A DNA stretch of 51,180 nt. Source: an uncultured Fibrobacter sp. (GTDB lineage: Bacteria; Fibrobacterota; Fibrobacteria; Fibrobacterales; Fibrobacteraceae). This document shows, piece after piece, positions 41,013-51,100 of the stretch (the first letter of the stretch is position 1; each line of letters opens with the position of its first letter). The translations under genes were made by a program, and so were the position numbers. The stretch is taken from the NCBI GenBank assembly GCA_946414075.1, contig CAMKNA010000013.1, forward strand, positions 1 to 51,180, in the 5' to 3' direction. A model generated the notes under the pieces. That model made no database searches. It was not told the origin of the DNA and saw only the letters and a list, made by a program, of their open reading frames with translations.

Positions 41013-42305
41013 CTAGGCAACGTTCTTGCCGGCTTTTTTCGAGGATTTCTTTCCAGAAACCGCCAAGGGGTTCAGCCCCCTACGGATTATCTCGTCCGTA
41101 AGAACAAGCTTCTTGGCTCCCGTGCCAGGCATCTCAAACATGGCCTGTTGCAGGGACTTTTCCATGACGGAACGAAGCCCACGGGCACCAGTTTTTCGGC
41201 TCATGGTCTCACGGACTATTTCTTTCAGGGCGTCGTCGGTAAAGTCAAGTTCGATTCCATCCATGGCGAACAGGCTCTTGAACTGCTTGACCAAGGCGTT
41301 TTTCGGCTGAGTCAAAATGTTCAGTAAGGCGTTCTCATCCAATTCTTCGAGAGCGACAGCAATAGGCAGGCGGCCCACGATTTCGGGAATGAGACCAAAC
41401 TTGATAAGGTCATCGGGTTCCAGCTGCTTGAAAAGTTCGCTCAGGGAATTGTCTGATTCGCTGCGGATGTCGGCGCCAAAACCCATACCACCCTTGTTCA
41501 CACGCTGGGAAATAATCTTGTCCAAAGTCTCGAAGGCGCCACCGCAAATAAACAGGATGTTCTTGGTGTTCACCTGCACCAGCGGCTGTTCCGGATGCTT
41601 ACGACCACCCTTTGGCGGCACAGCCGCAACGGTTCCTTCCAAAAGCTTCAGAAGACCCTGCTGTACACCTTCCCCACTCACATCGCGGGTGATGGAGGGG
41701 TTTGCCGTCTTGCGGGCAATCTTGTCGATTTCATCAATGAAGATGATGCCTCGTTCGGCACGGGACACATCGTAGTCGGCAGCCTGCAACAGACGCACGA
41801 TAATGCTGTCCACATCTTCGCCCACATAGCCAGCCTCGGTGAGAACCGTAGCGTCGGCAATGGTAAAGGGCACATCCAGGAAACGAGCCATGGTCTGGGC
41901 CAAGAGGGTCTTGCCGGAACCGGTGGGCCCCACCAAAAGCAGATTGGATTTTTCCACTTCTACCGTGTCGCCGTTAGGGTGAGCCTGCTTGTAGCGCAAA
42001 CGCTTGTAGTGGTTGTAGACCGCTACAGAAAGGGCAATTTTTGCCTGTTCCTGACCGATGACGAAGTCGTCCAAATGAGCCTTTATCTCGGAAGGAAGCG
42101 GAAGGGGCTTCTGGCTTGCGGTCTCTGTAGCCTGCTTCTCTTGCAAGGAACGGGACTTGTCCTCTTCGATAATCCTGTAGCACATGGAAACGCAGTCGCT
42201 GCAAATATGCACGCCTGCGCCAGCGATCATCTTGTCCACCTGCTCAGCGGACTTTCCACAGAAACTACATGTTACCGTCGGACGATTTTTCCCATTCCTG
42301 TACAT
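41013..42305 (-). CDS. clpX: ATP-dependent unfoldase ClpX
   Basis: 430 aa. N-terminal C4 zinc-binding domain (C13, C16, C35, C38), AAA+ module with Walker A GPTGSGKT and Walker [14 protein letters not shown]-type ClpP-docking region (the loop near GFGADI), sensor-2 [11 protein letters not shown]. Unfolds substrates and feeds them to ClpP. Five bp after clpP; GAGGGAG before the ATG lies inside the clpP end. Confidence 0.97.
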   Translation of the reverse strand: MYRNGKNRPTVTCSFCGKSAEQVDKMIAGAGVHICSDCVSMCYRIIEEDKSRSLQEKQATETASQKPLPLPSEIKAHLDDFVIGQEQAKIALSVAVYNHYKRLRYKQAHPNGDTVEVEKSNLLLVGPTGSGKTLLAQTMARFLDVPFTIADATVLTEAGYVGEDVDSIIVRLLQAADYDVSRAERGIIFIDEIDKIARKTANPSITRDVSGEGVQQGLLKLLEGTVAAVPPKGGRKHPEQPLVQVNTKNILFICGGAFETLDKIISQRVNKGGMGFGADIRSESDNSLSELFKQLEPDDLIKFGLIPEIVGRLPIAVALEELDENALLNILTQPKNALVKQFKSLFAMDGIELDFTDDALKEIVRETMSRKTGARGLRSVMEKSLQQAMFEMPGTGAKKLVLTDEIIRRGLNPLAVSGKKSSKKAGKNVA

Positions 42306-42310
42306 GAATT

Positions 42311-42901
42311 CTAGACTCCCTCTTTCCTGGGCACAAAGACTTCGTCGATGACGCCGAAGGCCTTGGCCTCCTCAGGCCCCATGTAGAAATCCCTGTCCGT
42401 CTTTTGACGGACTTCGTCAATAGACTTGCCCGTATGCTTGGCCACGATTTCGGCAAGGGTGTCCTTGGTACGGATAATTTCCTTGGCGGTGATCTGGATA
42501 TCGGTAGACTGACCGGTGGCGGCACCAGAGGGCTGGTGCAGCATGATACGGGAATGGGGCAGCGCATAGCGCTTACCCTTGGTCCCTGCAGCCAACAAAA
42601 CCGCCGCCATGGAGGCACAACTACCGATGCAGATAGTGGCAATATTGGGGCGCACATGCTGCATGGTATCGTAAATGGCGAGCCCCGCCGACACATAACC
42701 ACCCGGGCTGTTGATGTACAGCGTGATATCCTTCTCCGGATTCTCGTATTCAAGGAAAATCAGCTGCGCCATGACGTTGTTGGCCACTTCGTCGTTGATA
42801 GGCGTGCCCAAAAAGATGATGCGTTCCTTGAGGAGACGGGAGTAGATATCGTAGGCGCGTTCACCACGCCCCGTGTTCTCTATGACGGTAGGGATGATCA
42901 T
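42311..42901 (-). CDS. clpP: ATP-dependent Clp protease proteolytic subunit
   Basis: 196 aa with catalytic triad S97 (GSCASMAA), H122 (IMLHQPSG) and D171 (DRDFYM). Forms the tetradecameric chamber with ClpX. Lies between tig (12-bp gap) and clpX (5-bp gap) in the classical order. Confidence 0.98.
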   Translation of the reverse strand: MIIPTVIENTGRGERAYDIYSRLLKERIIFLGTPINDEVANNVMAQLIFLEYENPEKDITLYINSPGGYVSAGLAIYDTMQHVRPNIATICIGSCASMAAVLLAAGTKGKRYALPHSRIMLHQPSGAATGQSTDIQITAKEIIRTKDTLAEIVAKHTGKSIDEVRQKTDRDFYMGPEEAKAFGVIDEVFVPRKEGV

Positions 42902-42913
42902 TCAGCTGACCTC

Positions 42914-44173
42914 TTACTTGGATTCTTCTGCAGCCGGACGGATACCGACGATGAAATCGGCGGCCATCTGGAAGCGGAGCTCTTCACGGAGCTGGTTGAT
43001 ACGGCCGGACTGGCGGAAATGGGACTTCAGGTCTTCAAATTCGATATGATAGGACTTGGCCATCTCCTGCAGGCGAGCGTCCACCTGGGCCTGTGCGGGG
43101 CGGATCTTTTCCTTAGTGGCCACGAATTCCAGAATGCGGTGCTTCTTGATTTCGCGGATGGCTTCGGGAGCCAGGGTCTTCATCTGTTCTTCCGTGGGTT
43201 CCACGGCATCCTTGGGATCCTGGACATTGCGGTTGATGGACCACTTGATCAGGTCTGCCACGCGACCATTGGGAACCTCGAACGGGTTCTGTTCAATAAG
43301 CTTGTCGATAGCCTCGTTGATGGCCTTGGTCTTGGCGGCGTCCTGCTTCTGGTTGGCCAGGCTTTCGGCGATGTTGCTTTTGAGTTCGGCTTCGTCCTTC
43401 ACGCCCACCTTCTTGCAGAATTCTTCGTCCAGGGTGGGAGGAACAATCTTGCGGACATCCGTCACTTCGACCTTGAACTGGGCGGTCTTGCCGCGGTAGC
43501 GTTCGTCCTTGTGGTCGTCGGGATACTTGAAGTTGATTTCCTTGGTTTCACCGGCAGAAGCACCCGTGAGGCCTTCGTCGAAGCCGGGGCTGGCAGATTC
43601 GCCCAGCAGGCTACGGAATTCCCTGTTCTCGGGCAATTCCTGCTTTTCACCGTCAATCACCACTTCCAGGTAGTTGCCCACCACCACATCGCCCTTCTGG
43701 GCAGCGCGGTCCACATGCTCATCCTGGCTCCACATCTTCATCAGGTGGTCAAATTCGGCCTGGACTTCTTCTTCGTGGACGGCAGTCTGGGGAACGGTAA
43801 TGCCCGTGTCGGCATAACCCTTAATGTCGATTTCCGGGTCCATTTCCACTTCCACCGTCAAGGTCACGGCGGATTCCTTGTCGTCGTTGAACTTTGTGAC
43901 CTTCAACTGGCCCACGGGGATGATGTTTGCCTTCTTGAGTTCTTCGTTCAGGACTTTGTCCACCGTCTCATTCACCACTTCGTGGCGGATGGAGTCGCCA
44001 AACTGCTTCAAGATCATGGCCTTGGGAACCTGCCCCTGGCGGAAGCCCTTCATGGTCACCTGTTTCTTGTACTGGGACAGCTTCTTTTCAAAAGGAGCCT
44101 TCAGGTCCTCCTGGGGGATGGTGACTTCGAGGGTACGCAGGGTTGCGCTGGTTTCTTTGATTTCAACGGGCAT
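42914..44173 (-). CDS. tig: Trigger factor
   Basis: 419 aa. Ribosome-associated chaperone and peptidyl-prolyl isomerase for nascent chains. The N-terminal ribosome-binding signature GFRQGQVPKAMI, a central FKBP-like domain (~160-245), and helical arms (~255-410) are all present. GGAG seven nt before the ATG. First of tig-clpP-clpX; the tRNA-Leu gene ends 31 bp upstream on the same strand and may share the transcript. Confidence 0.95.
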   Translation of the reverse strand: MPVEIKETSATLRTLEVTIPQEDLKAPFEKKLSQYKKQVTMKGFRQGQVPKAMILKQFGDSIRHEVVNETVDKVLNEELKKANIIPVGQLKVTKFNDDKESAVTLTVEVEMDPEIDIKGYADTGITVPQTAVHEEEVQAEFDHLMKMWSQDEHVDRAAQKGDVVVGNYLEVVIDGEKQELPENREFRSLLGESASPGFDEGLTGASAGETKEINFKYPDDHKDERYRGKTAQFKVEVTDVRKIVPPTLDEEFCKKVGVKDEAELKSNIAESLANQKQDAAKTKAINEAIDKLIEQNPFEVPNGRVADLIKWSINRNVQDPKDAVEPTEEQMKTLAPEAIREIKKHRILEFVATKEKIRPAQAQVDARLQEMAKSYHIEFEDLKSHFRQSGRINQLREELRFQMAADFIVGIRPAAEESK

Positions 44174-44204
44174 ATAAACTCCGGTATTCGTTAGTTAAAA
44201 ATTC

Positions 44205-44287
<83 letters not shown>

Positions 44288-44300
44288 TTTGCACCCAAAG

Positions 44301-44329
44301 ATACAAAATTTAAAAGACAAAAATGTCAA
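44301..44329 (-). promoter_or_regulatory. Promoter of tRNA-Leu (and possibly tig)
   Basis: TTGACA (44329-44324), 17 nt, TTGTAT (44306-44301); predicted start ~9 nt before the tRNA. An overlapping TATCTT (44303-44298) is an alternative -10. Confidence 0.6.
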
Positions 44330-44366
44330 AAAGACGGGGCGATGCTGTAGAAAGCCTTCAGAGGGC

Positions 44367-45761
44367 TCAATTTCTAGCAAGAATTGAAAATTCTTTTTTC
44401 GATATGTATCTTGTGCCCAAGATCAGCCCCATTTCTAGCACCACCGTCAGTATGGCAAGCCACAAAGGGATACATGCGGAGACAAAAAACACCACCAAGC
44501 AGGGGGCCAAAACTAGATGTATTCTCACGACCCCCCAAAAACGCCAACGCATGGCTGAATTGACCGAGAAAAACAGGAACACAAATATGGATGTTTCCGA
44601 TATAATCTTTGCAAGAGCAGCCCCCTGGACCCCATAAGAGGGGACAAGGCAGACATTGGAAATAATGTTGACCACGCCAGCAATAATCGAAAGCTTCAAG
44701 TAGCGCTTTTTCGATTGAGAAATAAGCCATTCGCTCCACGGCACCGAATAGAAGGACACCACCAGCCAGCAAGCAAAAAGAACCATGAGCCTCGACGCCG
44801 GGAAATCAACAGATATAGGCACTATTTTTGAGAAAATGATTTCGGAAAACAGCAACGAAAAAAGAAGGAACCCGGCACTCATCATTCCCAGTATCTTGTG
44901 ACTCGACAGCACCAATCGACCCGATTCCTGTTTCTCGCCTACTTCCTTTAGTCGGGCTAGCTGGCGGCGTAGCGGTTCGCTCAAAGAGCCGCCCAATAAA
45001 AAGACAAACAATGCATAACGGTAACAATAGTCGTAGACCCCTACCATGGCGTTTCCGCCAAAGAACTTCAAGAAAAAGATGTCCACATTTTGGTGCAGAA
45101 GCAACAGGGCCGATGAAACAAACAGGATAAGGGAACCATGATAACACTGTAAGCCTTCTTTCCACTCCGCTTTGCTCGGGAACCCTAGAGGAAAACCCTT
45201 TCGGGGGCCGACAATCCACAACGCTATTGTAGCCAATACCTCTGTCCCCACATCCATTACGGCAAAATACTCAATGGAAGGAACATGCATGAAGTAAATC
45301 AAGGAAAGCAGCAGACCCTGCCTAAAGAACTGGACCAGTGAATTTATACCCGCAAGGCCCTTTCTGGCAATCAGCCAGTCTATATTTACCGGCCTTAAAA
45401 AAACAGTCAAAAGGTATATCTTCAAGACCGTTCCGCAAGTCAGGTCCATCGCAAAGTAGGCCGCTATAGCGACAAGGGCAAGACCTGTTACTAAACAGCC
45501 CCGGATATAGCCCATTGCCGTAAAAATCTTCCTATCCAGTTTTGTATCGTCCGGCCGCTCAATCAGCGCAAAAGACGACATACCAAAATTAAGGACGAAA
45601 TTTATATAAGTGATAAGGGTGTAGGCAAAGGCCACCTCTCCCCAACCGGCAGCCCCAAACTTCACAATGGCGATGCTGGTAGTGACGAAACGGACTAGCC
45701 TACCCAAACCCTGGGCGGCTCCGTTGACTGTCGCATTCAAAAGAAGTGAATCCCGTCTCAT
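44367..45761 (-). CDS. Wzx-like polysaccharide flippase
   Basis: 464 aa, about 12 membrane helices, MATE/Wzx-type layout. N-terminal LLLNATVNGAAQGLGRLVRFVTTS and the central NVDIFFLKFFGGNAMVGVYDYCYRYA (short form VGVYDYCYRY) resemble RfbX/PST flippases. Moves lipid-linked repeat units across the inner membrane. ATG 45761 overlaps the glycosyltransferase stop (ATGA); a GTG 15 nt upstream is less likely. Last gene of the exopolysaccharide operon. Confidence 0.85.
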   Translation of the reverse strand: MRRDSLLLNATVNGAAQGLGRLVRFVTTSIAIVKFGAAGWGEVAFAYTLITYINFVLNFGMSSFALIERPDDTKLDRKIFTAMGYIRGCLVTGLALVAIAAYFAMDLTCGTVLKIYLLTVFLRPVNIDWLIARKGLAGINSLVQFFRQGLLLSLIYFMHVPSIEYFAVMDVGTEVLATIALWIVGPRKGFPLGFPSKAEWKEGLQCYHGSLILFVSSALLLLHQNVDIFFLKFFGGNAMVGVYDYCYRYALFVFLLGGSLSEPLRRQLARLKEVGEKQESGRLVLSSHKILGMMSAGFLLFSLLFSEIIFSKIVPISVDFPASRLMVLFACWLVVSFYSVPWSEWLISQSKKRYLKLSIIAGVVNIISNVCLVPSYGVQGAALAKIISETSIFVFLFFSVNSAMRWRFWGVVRIHLVLAPCLVVFFVSACIPLWLAILTVVLEMGLILGTRYISKKEFSILARN

Positions 45762-46882
45762 GATCTTTTTATCCACTTCTTATAGAAGTTCTGACGAAGG
45801 GCTTCCCGAACATTCCAGAACAGCCAAAAAATGCTCTTTCCAAAAGTGGAGCGGCAAGATACGGGGCTTGGACACTTGGCCTGAATCAATTTCACCAGCT
45901 CTTTGCCATTCTGCTCCCAACGAAAACGGCTGTCCACAAACTGGAACATTTTTTCGCCATCCGCCCTCAAGGAGCTCCTGGTCGCTGTCTTTAGATAATC
46001 GCGAATTTCCTCGTAGCTGTTGAATACGAAAGGCGTCACCTCCGGATGGGCGCAATGATTCAAGGCCAGGGCTGGCTTATGGGCAAACCCCGCCTCGGCC
46101 AGGGGCAAGTTGAACAACTCCCACTGCGAAAAACTCACCAGGACATCGCAACAAGAATAATGACGCGCCAGCTCTTGGTCCGAAACAACACCGGGAACTT
46201 CTATTCCGGCATCTTTCAAAATTTGAGCCGATTCCCCATCGCCACGACCAATTACCGTTATCTGACACGCGCTACCCAAGTCTTTTTTCAGGCGAACTAC
46301 TTGATCCAGCCCCTTGTATTTCCACTCCCCCTTGCGGTAACGGGTCACGGCCAAAATGCGGATAGGGCCAAAAGGTTCCCCTTCAGCAGGTTCATACAGG
46401 TGTTCGTAATGATCTGCCCCGTTATATATCACATACGAGCCCGACCAGTTAAGGTATTCCACCCCGTAGCGGCTAATTGTCACGACCTGTGTAAGCGCCG
46501 GATAAATCAGGCCCAGACGATTTCCGATTTCTTTGAGCCGCGATTCCTTTTCCTCTGGAGGGCACAGTTCTACCGGCGGATACCCATGTTCGTAACCTAT
46601 CGTCACGGCGCCGCAATTATCCTCTGCCAAAAATTGGTAGAAAGGATCCGTATGGGCAATGATAACATCGTAGCGGCCAGCCTTTAAAGCAGCCCTAAGC
46701 CCCCTCAAATGTGTGGGGACACGAACTGCCCGCACCTTAGGGAAAAGCAGGGATCGGTCTAATTCGCAGGCATACAAGTCTATTTCAAAACCAGCCTCCA
46801 CCAAATGGGGAAGCTGCGAGGCGATTACCCTTGCCACACCGAATTCAGTGCGATACACCGATGTTAAAATTGCGATTCGCAT
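45758..46882 (-). CDS. GT4-type glycosyltransferase
   Basis: 374 aa, GT-B fold. N-terminal MRIAILTSVYRTEFGVARV, C-terminal Rossmann with VTRYRKGEWKYKGLDQV, CDVLVSFSQWELFNLPLAEA (variant of the E-x7-E region: E…PLAEA), typical of retaining GT4 enzymes. Adds a sugar to the exopolysaccharide repeat unit on the cytoplasmic face; donor unknown. Its first 38 bp overlap the Wzy-like gene and its last 4 bp the flippase. Confidence 0.85.
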   Translation of the reverse strand: MRIAILTSVYRTEFGVARVIASQLPHLVEAGFEIDLYACELDRSLLFPKVRAVRVPTHLRGLRAALKAGRYDVIIAHTDPFYQFLAEDNCGAVTIGYEHGYPPVELCPPEEKESRLKEIGNRLGLIYPALTQVVTISRYGVEYLNWSGSYVIYNGADHYEHLYEPAEGEPFGPIRILAVTRYRKGEWKYKGLDQVVRLKKDLGSACQITVIGRGDGESAQILKDAGIEVPGVVSDQELARHYSCCDVLVSFSQWELFNLPLAEAGFAHKPALALNHCAHPEVTPFVFNSYEEIRDYLKTATRSSLRADGEKMFQFVDSRFRWEQNGKELVKLIQAKCPSPVSCRSTFGKSIFWLFWNVREALRQNFYKKWIKRS

Positions 46883-48155
46883 CCCTAACAGTGCTACAGT
46901 ATTTGTAGAAAATGAATATCATGTAAATCCACAACCAGAGAAGACCTCTTTTGTACCCTTCCACAAACCACCACCAGCCTACATAATACAAAAACAGCGA
47001 GTAAAGAATCATGTTGCGAGGTGTCGCGTGCCGATGGATCCGTTCATACAAAAAACACATGAAGAAGGACGCAAAGAATGGGAACCAGACCGTCCCTACA
47101 ATTCCCCAGTCCTTATACACCTCCCACAAATAACTCGTCGTATTTAACCCCGGCACCTTCTGGACTTTATAGTTAAACATATTGTCCCACCCCATCATAT
47201 CCCTTATTGCCGGAGGAATGCGGGTATATTCAAGCATTCCATGCAGGGCATCTACACCCATAGTGAACGGGTGTATCGTTCGGTCTGGGGGTGGGTTAAC
47301 CGCATAATCAAGATTCCAATAGTTGTTGGCAATGTACTTGTAGGGCATCAGAATAATCTGACGAGATGTCATCCCCTTTATGGAATTGGTTCCGTATTGC
47401 GACCGCAATTGGGAAACAAATACGAAAAAGACCACTATCAAAAGCATTCCCACGATGATATACTTGACATCTATCCTCTTCTTTATGTAGTTGTATATAA
47501 TCAGGGACCAACCTAAACACAAAAGCAATGTCGATCGGTTCGGGTAGCACAAAAAGGCCATCATCGGCGTCAATACGGCAAACACTCTCGAAATTATACG
47601 GATCCACCTGTGGGGATTTAAATCCTTAAAAGAGGCCAAGAAAAAATAACATGTGGTAAGAGGGGCGGAAGATTCCAAAACCGGCAAATATCCATAGTCT
47701 ATGTCTGCTGATACCCAATGACCAGGATTATCCGATAAAATAATCAGACCACCAGCTACATAACTAATCCCGACAACGCCGCCCAAGAAAAAAAGAAACA
47801 GAAATATGGAACAGACAAAATGCCGTTTCCAAGAATAGTCCTCCAGGTGCATCTTTAGAACGCTTTGGTTATCGATGGATTTCGCATCTGAAGGCGAAAG
47901 GCTATAATACATCAGCGCCCCCATCACGAAGGAAGCCAGAGCCCCGCCCCAAACACACCAAGTTACAGGCCTGAAATCTGTCATCTGCGGCACGACCTTT
48001 AGATAGGAAATGCCGAGAGTCAGGCACTGGGTAAATACATATATGACAACAGGATGAAAAAAGTCTTTCTTACATATCCATGTGTAAAAAAGGCAGAAAG
48101 CGACTACAAGAAAGCATACAGCGCTTACTGGGCTCTGTTCAACAAATTCAAGCAT
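46845..48155 (-). CDS. Wzy-like O-antigen/exopolysaccharide polymerase
   Basis: 436 aa with ~11-12 membrane helices and a large periplasmic loop (~265-345: QLRSQYGTNSIKGMTSRQIILMP, DRTIHPFTMGVDALHGMLEYTRIPP). The loop and topology fit oligosaccharide repeat-unit polymerases, which are poorly conserved in sequence; the assignment relies on topology plus operon position. Starts immediately after the Wzz-like stop (TAAATG). Confidence 0.75.
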   Translation of the reverse strand: MLEFVEQSPVSAVCFLVVAFCLFYTWICKKDFFHPVVIYVFTQCLTLGISYLKVVPQMTDFRPVTWCVWGGALASFVMGALMYYSLSPSDAKSIDNQSVLKMHLEDYSWKRHFVCSIFLFLFFLGGVVGISYVAGGLIILSDNPGHWVSADIDYGYLPVLESSAPLTTCYFFLASFKDLNPHRWIRIISRVFAVLTPMMAFLCYPNRSTLLLCLGWSLIIYNYIKKRIDVKYIIVGMLLIVVFFVFVSQLRSQYGTNSIKGMTSRQIILMPYKYIANNYWNLDYAVNPPPDRTIHPFTMGVDALHGMLEYTRIPPAIRDMMGWDNMFNYKVQKVPGLNTTSYLWEVYKDWGIVGTVWFPFFASFFMCFLYERIHRHATPRNMILYSLFLYYVGWWWFVEGYKRGLLWLWIYMIFIFYKYCSTVRDANRNFNIGVSH

Positions 48156-49358
48156 TTACCGGTGCCTAATGGCAGATTTTAGCTTATTTATTTCCTGAGT
48201 CAGAACAGAACCTTTCGGTTCATTCTTTATTTTTTCTAAAAGTGTACATACAACAAGAGCCAACAGGGACGAAATCATCACTGTAAACACCAGCATAATC
48301 CCACGCTTGGGGAACACCTTCTTGTCGTTTTCCCAAGGGGGCTCCAGGATATGCAGGTTTTTCAACATCTTCGTTTCCGCCAATCGCATTTCCTCACTTT
48401 GCGCCATCAGCATCTGGTACATGGCTTCGAGAACCTTTATCTCGGCCTTGTACTGCATATATTCAGCAGCAAGCTCTGGAGACTTTTTCAACGAAACAAT
48501 GCCAACTTCCTTGTTCTTTCCACTCAGCGTACCCGTAAGGGCCTTGTTCACCCCCTCGTAGCGCTTGTGCAACTGGTCATACCGCTTGCTACCTTCACCG
48601 CGATCTTCCTTTTCGTATTCCATCTCCAAGGAAAGGTCTTCGCGCTTAGTCTGCAGTTCGCTTAGGTACTTAATGGTAGATTCCATTTGGATGTCCGGAT
48701 CGTAGAAATTATTATCCGCCTGGAATTTCGCAAATTTTTTCAGCAACTTGTTGAGTTCTTTTGTACAAGAATCCAGACGCTGCTGCAGGTATATCCTGGA
48801 CTGTCTCGCCTGCGCCGTTTTGTAGGCGTTATATGCAGAATCCGCCTTATCCAACATAAAATCGACGATTTCTGCAGCCAGGTGGTAATCTTCATCCTCG
48901 ATAGAAACTTCAAACATGTTTTCGTCGTTATAATCGAAAACGAAGTTTTTCCTAAACTCCTTAAGCATGTCTGCAGCGAACTTTCCTTTAAACTTGTAAT
49001 GCTTTACCAGATCAAAATGTTCAATGACCTGGAAATGCAATTCCCAAGAGTTAAAAATCGTCCAGACAACATCCGTCTCATTTTGTGCTGAAAAATTCAG
49101 CAAGGAACCGAGCATTCCACCGGCACTCTTGTCGGATTTTATGAAGTTGCTGATACCGCTTCCAATGGAGCCGTCATTGCTTGGGGGAGTGATAATCGCA
49201 GAAGCCCTATAAACAGGCTGAAGGACCCACATTACAAGGACAAAAACAAGAAGTGTAGGAACAACGACAATGGCCACACACAACTTTAAGTGCGCAAGAA
49301 TGTTGTTGACCATTCTCAACATTAGTTCCATAAATGTCAATTCACCCTGTTCTTCCAT
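48156..49358 (-). CDS. Wzz-type chain-length determinant / polysaccharide co-polymerase
   Basis: 400 aa. Membrane helices near both ends (~27-50 and ~354-374), Wzz motif after the first (PVYRASAIITPPSNDG), and a long periplasmic coiled coil (~160-320: LQQRLDSCTKELNKLLKKFAKFQ). There is no C-terminal Walker-type tyrosine kinase as in Wzc; the cytoplasmic tail is short (LEKIKNEPKGSVLTQEINKL). Controls polymer length together with the Wzy- and Wza-like neighbours. Three bp after the Wza-like stop. Confidence 0.88.
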   Translation of the reverse strand: MEEQGELTFMELMLRMVNNILAHLKLCVAIVVVPTLLVFVLVMWVLQPVYRASAIITPPSNDGSIGSGISNFIKSDKSAGGMLGSLLNFSAQNETDVVWTIFNSWELHFQVIEHFDLVKHYKFKGKFAADMLKEFRKNFVFDYNDENMFEVSIEDEDYHLAAEIVDFMLDKADSAYNAYKTAQARQSRIYLQQRLDSCTKELNKLLKKFAKFQADNNFYDPDIQMESTIKYLSELQTKREDLSLEMEYEKEDRGEGSKRYDQLHKRYEGVNKALTGTLSGKNKEVGIVSLKKSPELAAEYMQYKAEIKVLEAMYQMLMAQSEEMRLAETKMLKNLHILEPPWENDKKVFPKRGIMLVFTVMISSLLALVVCTLLEKIKNEPKGSVLTQEINKLKSAIRHR

Positions 49359-49361
49359 ACA

Positions 49362-50543
49362 TCACTTGCTGTTATTATAGGTTACATAAACAATGAGGGC
49401 CGAAGAAATCACCGTCAGTAAAGAGGCAAGGAACAATGTGAAGTCCTTAAAGGATTCATAACGGCTTCTTGGAATTTCAATCAGGTCCCCCGGCAATATT
49501 TCATCTTCTGCAACCTTCACCGAAAGGGCCTTCGGTTCATTCCCACGCCATACGGTAACCTGCCCCCAACTACCCGTGGTGATATTAATACCGGCAGCGG
49601 AGATATAGTCAATGGCGTGCCATGTGGGGTCATAGGGGAACTTGCCCATCGCCGTTACCGCACCACCCACATAGACGACCATGTCCTGGATGGAAAATTC
49701 CACTTCCGTGTTTGGAGCGACCTTTGTCATTTTCATTTCTGACATGGTTATCCACCTGGTCGGCTTTCCCGGCTCCCTGACGCAAACGGATTTATACCCA
49801 AGATTATCCATTCGGCTTCCGCCTGCAAGATTGAAATAATCCTGCAAGGTACGCCCTTCCTGGTAGGCAACGCTGGTTCTGGATTCGGGGAAAATCAACA
49901 CCACATTGTCGCCGACGGCTACAAACGGAACATAAACCTTGTCGCCCTGTTCCAGCATTATGTCGGCACTAAAATCTCCACGGGATGACATGGCGTTATA
50001 ATCGATATGCAGGGTGTCGTTACCCCGTATCACCCAGATATCCTCTCTGTTGGCGTTGGAAACAAGGCCCCCAATCTGCCTAATGAAATAGCTCAACCTG
50101 GTTTGAGATTCCACCAGGTGCTGCCCCACCTGAGAAACCGCACCCATGGCGTTAATCCTGAATTTTTTCAAGGCGGCCAATTGCACATAGCAATATTCCC
50201 GCTTGTAACGCCTGGACACCAGATCCAAAATCAACCGGCGGGCTTCGGCAAGAGTCTTACCGCCAACATTGACCGCTCCACATTCTTCAACGGCAACGGA
50301 ACCATCCGGATAGACCTGAACCGTAACATAGTTGTTTTCCAGGACCAAATCCAAGAAGTCCCCAGGACCCAGCACATAGCTGGAATCTACGGACTGGTCT
50401 GCATAAGTGGGATTTAACGCAATTCCACTACGACTGGAAACCGTCGGAGAAGTGCTCAATATAATGGATTTATCCTTTTCCGTCGCAAAGGACCCCACCG
50501 AAGCAAAAAGCACCAACAAAATGCATGTAACCACATGACGCAT
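49362..50543 (-). CDS. Wza-like polysaccharide export protein
   Basis: 393 aa. Signal peptide (…FASVGSFA) without a lipobox cysteine. Poly-export domain YVLGPGDFLDLVLENNYVTVQVYPDGSV, then two SLBB-type repeats (INAMGAVSQVGQHLVE, VYVGGAVTAMGKFPY) and a C-terminal hydrophobic helix (DFTLFLASLLTVISSALIVYVTY), comparable to the outer-membrane helix of Wza. Forms the outer-membrane exit channel. First gene of the operon; TATATT lies ~30 nt upstream (50572-50577). Confidence 0.88.
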   Translation of the reverse strand: MRHVVTCILLVLFASVGSFATEKDKSIILSTSPTVSSRSGIALNPTYADQSVDSSYVLGPGDFLDLVLENNYVTVQVYPDGSVAVEECGAVNVGGKTLAEARRLILDLVSRRYKREYCYVQLAALKKFRINAMGAVSQVGQHLVESQTRLSYFIRQIGGLVSNANREDIWVIRGNDTLHIDYNAMSSRGDFSADIMLEQGDKVYVPFVAVGDNVVLIFPESRTSVAYQEGRTLQDYFNLAGGSRMDNLGYKSVCVREPGKPTRWITMSEMKMTKVAPNTEVEFSIQDMVVYVGGAVTAMGKFPYDPTWHAIDYISAAGINITTGSWGQVTVWRGNEPKALSVKVAEDEILPGDLIEIPRSRYESFKDFTLFLASLLTVISSALIVYVTYNNSK

Positions 50544-50571
50544 AATCAGTTACCAAAAATAGGACTCTAGA

Positions 50572-50577
50572 AATATA
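50572..50577 (-). promoter_or_regulatory. -10-like TATATT of the exopolysaccharide operon
   Basis: Minus-strand TATATTTCTAG directly behind the rplQ terminator hairpin; leader about 22 nt. The -35 region would fall inside the terminator stem-loop. Confidence 0.4.
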
Positions 50578-50578
50578 C

Positions 50579-50607
50579 AAAAAAACACCCCGCCTAGAAA
50601 AGCGGGG
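50579..50607 (-). terminator. Rho-independent terminator of the rpoA-rplQ operon
   Basis: CCCCGC/GCGGGG stem (50588-50593/50602-50607) followed on the minus strand by a T-run (50585-50579), 21 bp after the rplQ stop. Confidence 0.85.
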
Positions 50608-50627
50608 CGTTCATAATTATTTAAAAA

Positions 50628-51098
50628 TTATTCGGCAGCCTTGCTTTCGCCTTCGACCATGTTGACGGCTTCGGACTTAGCAGGTTCAGCAGCCTTCTTG
50701 GTCTTCACGACGATTTCGTCTTCCACAAGGCCAACGAGAGCCATTTCGGAAGCGTCACCGGCGCGGTTGGGACCGAGCTTCAGCACGCGGGTATAGCCAC
50801 CGTTGCGGCCCGCATAGCGAGGACCGATTGTGGCGAACAGGTCTTGCAGGACCTTGGGGTCCATGATGAAGCGGGCAGCTTCACGACGGGCAGAAAGGTC
50901 GCCCTTCTTGGCATAGGTAACCATGCGGTCCACCACGCCACGAACCATCTTGGCCTTGTGCAGTGTTGTACGCACATAGCGCTTGCCCTGTTCGGTTTCC
51001 ATGCCCTTTCCGATGATAGAAGTGGCAAGAGCGCGGAGAATGGCACGCTTGTGCTGGGCGTTAACGCCGAGTTTCTTGTTTTTTACACCGTGTCTCAT
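50628..51098 (-). CDS. rplQ: 50S ribosomal protein L17
   Basis: 156 aa. MRHGVKNKKLGVNAQHKRAILRALATSII is the universal L17 start (RHG…LGR/N…HR.A..R.L); GGYTRVLKLGPNRAGDASEMALVGLV is the conserved core end. A ~30-residue Lys/Glu/Ala-rich C-terminal extension goes beyond the ~120-aa E. coli form. Follows rpoA by two nt, with GGAT upstream inside the rpoA end. Confidence 0.97.
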   Translation of the reverse strand: MRHGVKNKKLGVNAQHKRAILRALATSIIGKGMETEQGKRYVRTTLHKAKMVRGVVDRMVTYAKKGDLSARREAARFIMDPKVLQDLFATIGPRYAGRNGGYTRVLKLGPNRAGDASEMALVGLVEDEIVVKTKKAAEPAKSEAVNMVEGESKAAE

Positions 51099-51100
51099 TT

